Shown here piece by piece: positions 1 to 4,925 of a DNA stretch of 6,856 bases (position 1 is its first letter; each line of letters opens with the position of its first letter). The notes beneath the pieces were generated by a model. That model saw only the letters and a list, made by a program, of their open reading frames with translations. It was not told where the DNA came from and did no database searches. The translations under genes were made by a program, and so were the position numbers. Source of the stretch: a bacterium (GTDB lineage Bacteria; Desulfobacterota; Anaeroferrophillalia; Anaeroferrophillales; Anaeroferrophillaceae); the NCBI GenBank assembly GCA_029940125.1, contig JAOZRP010000037.1:1-6856 (forward strand). Direction: 5' to 3'.

Positions 1-294
1 GATACCATCACGGTTTCACAGACCGCCGGCCCAGCCGTGAACTGGAACTCCGACATCCTGACTTTCACAGCGCCGAATGTTGGAGCAGACGCCACGATGG
101 ATTTTACAGTCACGGTTAGCTACGAGGAAGACCCGCAGCTTTCTGCCGTGGACACCTGCACAGTAACCGTCCATGACATCGCCGAGGATTTCGATCACGA
201 CGAAGACATCGACGGCGCGGACCTGGCGGAATTCATCAACAACCACTATGATCCCGATAAAATTTCAACCTTTGCCGCGGAGCTGGGACAATAA
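1..294 (+). CDS. C-terminal part of secreted protein with K319L/PKD-like and dockerin-like domains (5' truncated)
   Basis: The reading frame is open from the first base, so only the last 97 residues of a probably much larger protein are visible. Residues 6-57 match the end of a K319L/PKD-type beta-sandwich: a QTAGPAV segment, then TFTAP, then FTVTV, then a closing DTCTVTV strand. This fold is typical of exported adhesin-like or surface proteins. Residues 63-74 form an EF-hand/dockerin-type calcium loop, with Asp at 63, 65, 67, 69, 71 and 74 and Ile at loop position 8, followed by DLAEF as the start of the exiting helix. Only one such loop is visible, whereas true dockerins have two, so 'dockerin-like' is safer than 'dockerin'. 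Its stop lies one base before the next start codon, suggesting co-transcription and possible translational coupling with the outer-membrane protein. Extracellular or periplasmic location is inferred from domain type; the signal peptide is outside the window. Confidence 0.8.
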   Translation, partial: DTITVSQTAGPAVNWNSDILTFTAPNVGADATMDFTVTVSYEEDPQLSAVDTCTVTVHDIAEDFDHDEDIDGADLAEFINNHYDPDKISTFAAELGQ

Positions 295-295
295 T

Positions 296-1627
296 ATGAA
301 TCATCATAAAATCCGCATAGCAGTGATTGGCCTGTTGCTGACTGTTTTCCTTGGGTTTTGCCCCGGGTATTCCGGGGCCGAGGAAATAGAATTCGCCTCA
401 TCCCCGAACCCGGTCGGCTCAGGAGCCCGGGCCCTGGGAATGGGCGGCGCCTTTATTGCCGTCGCCGACGACGCCACGGCGGCTTCCTGGAACCCCGCCG
501 GCCTGATTCAACTGGAAACCCCGGAAATTTCAGTGGTCGGCAACTGGTTTTCCCGCTCGGAAGACAACGATTTCGGGTACCAGCCCCAGGCCAATGGCAT
601 CCAGCGGGTGGATGAAACCTCGCTCAACTATTTCAGCGCCGCCTACCCCTTCACTCTCTTCAACCACAACATGATTGTCTCCCTGAACTACCAGGACCTC
701 TACGACTTCACCCGGGATTGGGATTTTCTCTTCATCCATGAAGGGGGATACTATGCCGAGCACCAGATCGACTATACCCAGGATGGGGGACTGGCGGCCC
801 TGGGCCTGGCCTACGCGGTGCAGATAACCCCGAAGATTTCCCTCGGGGTAACCTGCAACATCTGGGACGACGACCTGCTGCCCAGCAACTGGACCCAGAA
901 GCTTAAATACGAGGGTCCGGGCAACCTGTTCGGGGTCATTCCAACGTATGAAACCTATTACAAGAAGGACGACTACAGCTTCAGCGGCACCAACTTCAAT
1001 ATCGGCTTCCTGTGGAACATCACCGGCAAAATTACCATCGGCGGGGTTTTCAAGACCCCGTTCGAAGCCGACATCGACCACGACATAAAACTGGACAACC
1101 GCATCATCAACACCAACACCGGCGGGGACATGTGGGTAGCCCATACCCGGGAAAGCCACCACGAAAGCCTCGACATGCCCATGTCCTACGGGCTGGGAAT
1201 CGCCTACCGGCATTCGGACCAGCTGACCCTGTCGTTCGATCTCTATCGGACCCACTGGGACGACATGATCTACGAAGACTACCAGGGGGTCAAAACCTCC
1301 GCCATCAGCGGGGTTGAAGAATCGGAATCCGGCATCGACCCGACAATCCAGGCCCGTTTCGGCGTCGAGTACCTGCTGATCAAGCCAAAATACGTGATCC
1401 CCCTGCGGGCCGGGCTGTTCTATGACCCGGCGCCGGCCGAGAACGGCAAGGACGAATATTACGGCTTCACCCTGGGCACCGGCTGCTCCCGGAAGAGGTT
1501 TGCCTTTGACATCGCCTACCAGTTCCGCTACGGCTCCAACGTCGGGGCCGACATCTACAAGGGCGGCGACCTCTCCCAGGATGTCGAGGAGCACAACATC
1601 TACACCTCCCTGATTGTTTATTTCTGA
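296..1627 (+). CDS. OmpP1/FadL/TodX-like outer-membrane beta-barrel protein
   Basis: This encodes 443 residues, close to the usual 400-470 of FadL-family hydrophobic-substrate channels. The chosen ATG has GGGA at 285-288 as a weak ribosome site and gives a clean signal peptide: basic MNHHKIR, a hydrophobic stretch at about residues 8-21, and a likely cleavage after YSGA at 28. The mature N-terminus carries the family signature: GSGARALGMGGAF at 41-53, then AVADDATAASWNPAGL at 55-70. The rest alternates polar and aromatic residues as expected for barrel strands, and the protein ends in VYF with the terminal Phe recognised by the outer-membrane assembly machinery. FadL-family proteins import long-chain fatty acids or aromatic hydrocarbons. 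The substrate cannot be read from this sequence, and a PorV-like or uncharacterised barrel role is possible. The gene starts one base after the upstream secreted protein and is followed by a likely terminator, so the two probably share a transcript. Confidence 0.85.
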   Translation: MNHHKIRIAVIGLLLTVFLGFCPGYSGAEEIEFASSPNPVGSGARALGMGGAFIAVADDATAASWNPAGLIQLETPEISVVGNWFSRSEDNDFGYQPQANGIQRVDETSLNYFSAAYPFTLFNHNMIVSLNYQDLYDFTRDWDFLFIHEGGYYAEHQIDYTQDGGLAALGLAYAVQITPKISLGVTCNIWDDDLLPSNWTQKLKYEGPGNLFGVIPTYETYYKKDDYSFSGTNFNIGFLWNITGKITIGGVFKTPFEADIDHDIKLDNRIINTNTGGDMWVAHTRESHHESLDMPMSYGLGIAYRHSDQLTLSFDLYRTHWDDMIYEDYQGVKTSAISGVEESESGIDPTIQARFGVEYLLIKPKYVIPLRAGLFYDPAPAENGKDEYYGFTLGTGCSRKRFAFDIAYQFRYGSNVGADIYKGGDLSQDVEEHNIYTSLIVYF

Positions 1628-1662
1628 AGACGATGGGATACAAAGGGCACCGCGCCTGCCGC

Positions 1663-1692
1663 CCGGCGCGCCGCCGGTCAATATTTTTATTT
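1663..1692 (+). terminator. Candidate rho-independent terminator after the outer-membrane protein gene
   Basis: A perfect 6-base GC stem (CCGGCG at 1663-1668 and CGCCGG at 1672-1677) closes a 3-base loop. It is followed by TCAATATTTTTATTT, a T-rich but interrupted tract. A competing stem, CGCGCC at 1651-1656 with GGCGCG at 1665-1670, could form in the same RNA. The position, 35 bases after the stop, fits the end of the envelope operon. The T-tract does not begin directly at the stem, which lowers confidence. Confidence 0.45.
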
Positions 1693-1719
1693 GGCACTTC
1701 CGCTTTTATCTGCTATGTC
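1691..1719 (+). promoter_or_regulatory. Candidate sigma70-type promoter for the SLOG/sigma gene pair
   Basis: TTGGCA at 1691-1696 matches five of six bases of the -35 consensus. After a 17-base spacer, TATGTC at 1714-1719 keeps only the TAT of the -10 consensus, but TGC just upstream at 1711-1713 gives an extended -10 (TGn). It would leave a leader of roughly 80 bases before the ATG at 1805. The -10 is weak, so a dedicated ECF promoter using other elements is a real alternative. Confidence 0.35.
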
Positions 1720-1790
1720 AATGATTACCTGCCGGCCGGATTCAGCGCTGTTCGCCGCCGGCCCGCGAACCGCAGGCGGTTTCCGACCTT

Positions 1791-1796
1791 GGGGAG
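1791..1796 (+). promoter_or_regulatory. Ribosome binding site fixing the start at 1805
   Basis: GGGGAG lies 8 bases before the ATG at 1805. The in-frame upstream candidates (TTG 1691, ATG 1715, ATG 1721) have no comparable purine tract. Homology-like sequence also begins only after 1805, so the shorter protein is preferred. Confidence 0.75.
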
Positions 1797-1804
1797 TGTC
1801 CACA

Positions 1805-3493
1805 ATGATTGACTTGACGGCCCAGCGCTCCTGCCAACCTGACCAGGTGCCCTTGACCATTCGCCTCGGTGTCACCGGGCACCGCGCCCTTCCCGACCAT
1901 CCGCAGCTGGCCGCCGCCATCCGCCAGGCGCTTGAGCAGCATATCTGGGAGTTGTTTGACGAGAAAACCCAGGCCCGGCTGGACGACCCCGACCACACCC
2001 CAGTCTATTTTTCAGTAGTCACCTCCCTGGCCGAAGGGGCGGACCGGCTGGTGGCCAGGGAAGTTATGCGCTATCCCCATTCATCCCTGGAGGCCGTCCT
2101 GCCCCTGACCGAAGAAGACTACCTTGATGATTTCAGCGATGTCGGCTCAGCGGCCGAATTCAGGCAGCTGCTTGACCTGGCCCACCGTGTGGTTGTCCTC
2201 CAAACGGCCCACCTCAAGGAACAGTTCCAGGATAAAGAACAGCGGGAACAGGCCAGGAAGCAAGCCTACCTGGCCGCCGGCCACTACATGGTCAAGCACT
2301 GCGACGTCCTGATCGCCCTCTGGGACGGCCGGCCGGCCAACGGCCTGGGCGGCACGGCCGAGATCGTCGCTTACGCCCGGACGCTGAACTGCCCGGTCAT
2401 CATTATTTCCACCGGGGACAACTTCCCGGTTTCCGTGGTACCCGGCCAGGGCTTGAACGGCGAAGTGCTGGCCGGCATTGAGGCCTTCAATGCCTATCAC
2501 ATCACCAGCCGGGAAAAACAGACCTACGAGGAGAATGTTTTTCGCGACCTGTTTGACCATCCTCTCGCCGCCTCCCTGGCCGAAGAAGACAAGCAGGAGG
2601 TCAGAAAAACCCTGATTCCCGTCTACGTGCGCTCCTCCCTGGTAGCCAAGCATCACCAGAAGGTCTACCGCCGGACCGGTTTTCTGGTCTACCTTTTTTC
2701 CGCCGCCTCAGTGGCCTCAGTGGCCATCGGCACCCTGTACCATTCCCTGTTTTTTCCTGCCTACCTGCTGGAACTGCTGCTCCTGCTGCTGATCATCACC
2801 CTGGTCTGCTACGCCGAGCACAAGCATTCCCACCAGCACTGGTACGAAAACCGCTTCCTTTCCGAACGGCTGCGCTCCGCCTTTTTCTTCGTCGCCTGCG
2901 GCCTGCCGCCGGAAAGAGTCGAGATCCCGGTCTACCTGCACAAAGCCTGGCAGCATGACTGGATGTTCAGCGCCTTTGAATCGGTCTGCCAACGGCTGTC
3001 CCGCGGGCACAAGCACCACCTGGACTCGGCGGCGGGGAAATTTGACTATATCGGCGAAAAATGGCTGAAGGAACAAATCGCCTACCACGAAGCGAAAGCG
3101 GAAAAACTGCAGCCATTGAACCATCGCCTGGAACGGCTGGCGTTTTTTCTTTTCCTGGCCGCCATGGGCTCCGCCGCCCTGCACCTGGCGCTTCACTTCG
3201 TCCACTTTCACTGGGACCATGAAATCGAGAAGGTGCTTACTTTCTGCGCCATTTCCCTGCCGGCCTTCGGCGCCGCCGTCGGCGGCATCAAGTCCCACCG
3301 GGACTACGGACGGCTGACCATGCAGAGCCGGAACCAGGCGATGGCCCTGCGTGCCCTTGAGCAGCATTTTCCCCGATGCCGGGATGACCGGCAACTGCGG
3401 AACCTGCTGCATGAAATAGATAAAATCATGCTGGCGGAAACCGAGGACTGGTTGAACCTGGTCCGGTTTCTTAAACTGGAGGCAGCGGCTTGA
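1805..3493 (+). CDS. SLOG-domain protein with two SLATT-like transmembrane pairs
   Basis: This encodes 562 residues. The N-terminal domain (about 17-205) looks like a Rossmann-type SLOG/DprA-like nucleotide-binding domain. It has a first strand ending in GVTGHR at 22-27, SLAEGADRL at 74-82, CDVLIALWDG at 166-175, then a glycine turn and helix GGTAEIVAYA at 182-191, and a final strand at 197-202. Two hydrophobic pairs follow, at about 293-312 with 318-336, and about 443-466 with 476-494. Each pair is followed by a charged, probably helical segment, resembling the SLATT (SMODS and SLOG-associating 2TM) effector layout. SLOG domains are known or predicted to bind or process nucleotides or nucleotide-derived ligands, and SLATT proteins are predicted membrane-perturbing effectors in conflict systems. 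Applying that here is inference. Histidine-rich stretches border the membrane segments. The stop overlaps, or lies two bases from, the start of the sigma-factor gene, so the two products are likely made together. No catalytic residue can be assigned with certainty. Confidence 0.75.
   Translation: MIDLTAQRSCQPDQVPLTIRLGVTGHRALPDHPQLAAAIRQALEQHIWELFDEKTQARLDDPDHTPVYFSVVTSLAEGADRLVAREVMRYPHSSLEAVLPLTEEDYLDDFSDVGSAAEFRQLLDLAHRVVVLQTAHLKEQFQDKEQREQARKQAYLAAGHYMVKHCDVLIALWDGRPANGLGGTAEIVAYARTLNCPVIIISTGDNFPVSVVPGQGLNGEVLAGIEAFNAYHITSREKQTYEENVFRDLFDHPLAASLAEEDKQEVRKTLIPVYVRSSLVAKHHQKVYRRTGFLVYLFSAASVASVAIGTLYHSLFFPAYLLELLLLLLIITLVCYAEHKHSHQHWYENRFLSERLRSAFFFVACGLPPERVEIPVYLHKAWQHDWMFSAFESVCQRLSRGHKHHLDSAAGKFDYIGEKWLKEQIAYHEAKAEKLQPLNHRLERLAFFLFLAAMGSAALHLALHFVHFHWDHEIEKVLTFCAISLPAFGAAVGGIKSHRDYGRLTMQSRNQAMALRALEQHFPRCRDDRQLRNLLHEIDKIMLAETEDWLNLVRFLKLEAAA
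3478..3482 (+). promoter_or_regulatory. Ribosome binding site inside the SLOG gene end, for the sigma-factor gene
   Basis: GGAGG lies 7 bases before TTG 3490 and 13 bases before ATG 3496. The spacing favours the TTG start, whose TTGA overlaps the upstream stop. The ATG start is only two codons downstream and remains possible. Confidence 0.55.
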
Positions 3494-4071
3494 GGATGGA
3501 CAACTTGATTAACGAAATTATCGCGGGCAGCCGGCAGGCTTTTGAATCTCTGGTCGAAAAATACCAGCCGATGGTCAGAAAAACAGTGAGCTATCTCTTT
3601 TACCGGTATCGGGACAACAACAACGACGCGATGGTCGACGACCTGACCAACGACATTTTCCTGTCGCTGATGGAGGACGATTTCAAAAAAATCCGCCAGT
3701 TCAAGGGGATGTCAAGTTTTGCCACCTACCTGCGGGTCATCGCCAGCCGGCAAGTGCTGGGTTTTCTGCGGCGGCCCAGCCGGGAAGTGCAGACGAAGGC
3801 CGCTGACAGAATCAACAAAACCGTTGATTCATCGCCGAATCCTGAGGAATTGTACCGGGACCAGGAGAACCGGAGCCTGATGGCCGAGGCCATCGCGGCG
3901 CTGAAACCGGCCGACCAGCTGCTCATGAAACTGACCTACTACCAGGAGCTGTCCGCCGAGGAGACGGCCCGGATCATGAACATCTCGCTTTCGGCCTTTT
4001 ACAGCCGGAAAAGCCGGATTGTAAAAAAAATTGAAAATTATTGCATAAAACACGGCTACACTTTCATCTAA
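3490..4071 (+). CDS. ECF-type sigma-70 family RNA polymerase sigma factor
   Basis: This encodes 193 residues, the usual size for an ECF sigma factor. Region 2 spans about 17-96: FESLVEKYQPMVRKTV (core-polymerase binding helix), DDLTNDIFLSLM, then FATYLRVIASRQVLGFLRR, which corresponds to the -10 recognition/melting segment. A variable polar linker (97-130) leads into region 4 at about 133-185. Its helix-turn-helix, LSAEETARIMNISLSAFYSRKSR at 154-176, would read the -35 element. Regions 1 and 3 are absent, as expected for the ECF class. The TTG start at 3490 is chosen on ribosome-site spacing; ATG 3496 would remove two residues. Coupling to the SLOG gene and proximity to a zinc-finger anti-sigma-like gene suggest a dedicated regulator of this locus. 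Its target promoters are not known. An A8 run at 4023-4030 falls near the 3' end. Confidence 0.88.
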   Translation: MRMDNLINEIIAGSRQAFESLVEKYQPMVRKTVSYLFYRYRDNNNDAMVDDLTNDIFLSLMEDDFKKIRQFKGMSSFATYLRVIASRQVLGFLRRPSREVQTKAADRINKTVDSSPNPEELYRDQENRSLMAEAIAALKPADQLLMKLTYYQELSAEETARIMNISLSAFYSRKSRIVKKIENYCIKHGYTFI

Positions 4072-4280
4072 GTAAATAGGAGGCTTTCGGCAAGGCCAGG
4101 TTTTAGCCGGGATGTCAGATATTTATCGTTAACATTCTCTTTAACCACTTGTTTTTTCTGATATTTTACTGAAAAGCCGATCGCCGGAAGTTTTTATTGG
4201 CAATTGAATCTTTACAAACGGCACCATCGGGACACCACGGACCGCGGATGAATGGCACCAGAGCAAGAGGAAACCAGGTC
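4072..4280 (+). promoter_or_regulatory. AT-richer spacer between sigma and anti-sigma genes; possible internal regulatory region
   Basis: This 209-base gap contains no credible gene. Its middle (about 4115-4220) is clearly richer in A and T than the flanking genes. It holds a small inverted repeat, GTTAA (4128-4132) and TTAAC (4141-4145) around 8 bases. It also holds TTTTTATTGGCA at 4191-4202, which nearly repeats a string upstream of the SLOG gene. No convincing -10 box sits at standard spacing, and no strong terminator hairpin was found. An internal promoter for the anti-sigma/TIR-CHAT pair is plausible but unproven. Confidence 0.3.
4265..4271 (+). promoter_or_regulatory. Ribosome binding site supporting the anti-sigma start at 4281
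   Basis: AAGAGGA lies 9 bases before ATG 4281. The in-frame ATG at 4248 and TTG at 4197 lack a good purine tract, and the residues they would add show no family-like sequence. Confidence 0.55.
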
Positions 4281-4925
4281 ATGATCGAACAAATGCTGAA
4301 AAAATATTATCAAGAGCTTGACTACGCTGAAGGCACCAACTGCCCCGAGCCCGAGGAAATCGCCGCCTACTGCGAAGGGAAGCTCCACGGCAAACGGAAA
4401 GAGGATATTGAAAAACACCTTGTCACCTGTGATCTCTGCCTGGAGATACTCGCCGCCGCCAACGCCCCGCTGCCGGAAGAAGCAGCGCCGTCGCTGCTGG
4501 ACCAGGCGGCAGACATGGTGATTTCCTTTGTCGGCAGCCTGGTCAATATACTGCCGGCAAGCAACGACTTCGAACTGCTGCCCGGCATGGCAATGGCAAC
4601 TTCAGGCTTGCGGGGCCCCCAGGCCTTCCAGGGGGAGAAAGTCCGCTTCCGGAAGGCATTTAACGACTTGACGGCCCTGATGGAGGTAACCCGGCTCAAG
4701 CGTTCGGGCGGCATCATCAAGGTGCGCCTGACCCACGGAAACCGGCCGTACCCGGAAAAGCTCAGGGTCACCCTTTCACAAAACCACAAGGAGATATCAT
4801 CCTACCTGACGGAAGACGGCGAGGTCGTTTTTGAATATTTCGGCTACGGCTCCTACACCCTCAATTTCGCCCGCCGGAAAACAGACCTGGGCGAAGTGAC
4901 GATCAGGATTGAGGAGGAAGCATGA
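4281..4925 (+). CDS. zf-HC2 zinc-finger anti-sigma-like protein with C-terminal beta-rich domain
   Basis: This encodes 214 residues. Residues 21-56 carry a zf-HC2/ZAS-type zinc site: Cys21, then His46-x3-Cys50-x2-Cys53 in the context KHLVTCDLC. They also carry the family-typical EEIAAYCEGKL and a charged helix before the His. An extra Cys31 lies in that segment. ZAS domains of this family usually bind and inhibit an ECF sigma factor, and the sigma gene just upstream is the obvious partner. Residues 76-92 are hydrophobic but broken by Ser and Gly, and no convincing transmembrane helix is seen, unlike many membrane-bound anti-sigmas. The C-terminal 120-212 is strand-rich (IIKVRLTH, LRVTLSQN, EVVFEYFGYGSYTLNF, EVTIRIEEE), suggesting a small beta-sandwich of unassigned family. 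The stop overlaps the TIR-CHAT start by four bases (ATGA), which points to translational coupling and matched output. Direct sigma inhibition is inference. Confidence 0.75.
   Translation: MIEQMLKKYYQELDYAEGTNCPEPEEIAAYCEGKLHGKRKEDIEKHLVTCDLCLEILAAANAPLPEEAAPSLLDQAADMVISFVGSLVNILPASNDFELLPGMAMATSGLRGPQAFQGEKVRFRKAFNDLTALMEVTRLKRSGGIIKVRLTHGNRPYPEKLRVTLSQNHKEISSYLTEDGEVVFEYFGYGSYTLNFARRKTDLGEVTIRIEEEA
4911..4918 (+). promoter_or_regulatory. Strong ribosome binding site for the TIR-CHAT gene within the anti-sigma 3' end
   Basis: GAGGAGGA includes a full AGGAGG core at 4912-4917. It sits 4 bases before ATG 4922, slightly close but strong. It encodes the Glu-rich tail of the anti-sigma protein, so both reading and initiation signals share the same bases. 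Confidence 0.7.

Noticed and set aside
350..361. Lipoprotein signal (LGFC) in the outer-membrane protein leader
   Set aside because: Phe directly before Cys does not fit the lipobox. A normal signal peptidase site after YSGA and a barrel-type mature protein fit better.
530..1681. 383-codon open frame on the minus strand opposite the outer-membrane protein gene
   Set aside because: It is antisense to a protein with signal peptide, family signature and terminal Phe. The translation is a Val/Gly/Asp-rich shadow without motifs.
1691..1804. N-terminal extension of the SLOG protein from TTG 1691 or ATG 1715/1721
   Set aside because: There is no ribosome site for these starts, the stretch overlaps the candidate promoter, and GGGGAG is well placed for ATG 1805.
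2147..3412. Two minus-strand open frames (2147-2656 and 2717-3412) opposite the SLOG gene
   Set aside because: Both are antisense to a gene with coherent SLOG motifs and membrane helices, and neither shows a recognisable domain.
4174..4197. Rho-independent terminator between the sigma and anti-sigma genes
   Set aside because: The only stem next to the T-run is about 3 base pairs (CCG/CGG), too weak to call.
4198..4214. Sigma-54 promoter (TGGCA followed by a TTAC-like element)
   Set aside because: The required GC dinucleotide ten bases after GG is absent (TT at 4211-4212).
4220..4260. Direct repeat GGCACCA at 4220-4226 and 4254-4260
   Set aside because: It is seven bases, only two copies, and not placed like a known operator; likely chance.
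4197..4280. N-terminal extension of the anti-sigma protein from TTG 4197 or ATG 4248
   Set aside because: The added residues look non-coding and neither start has a good ribosome site; ATG 4281 does.
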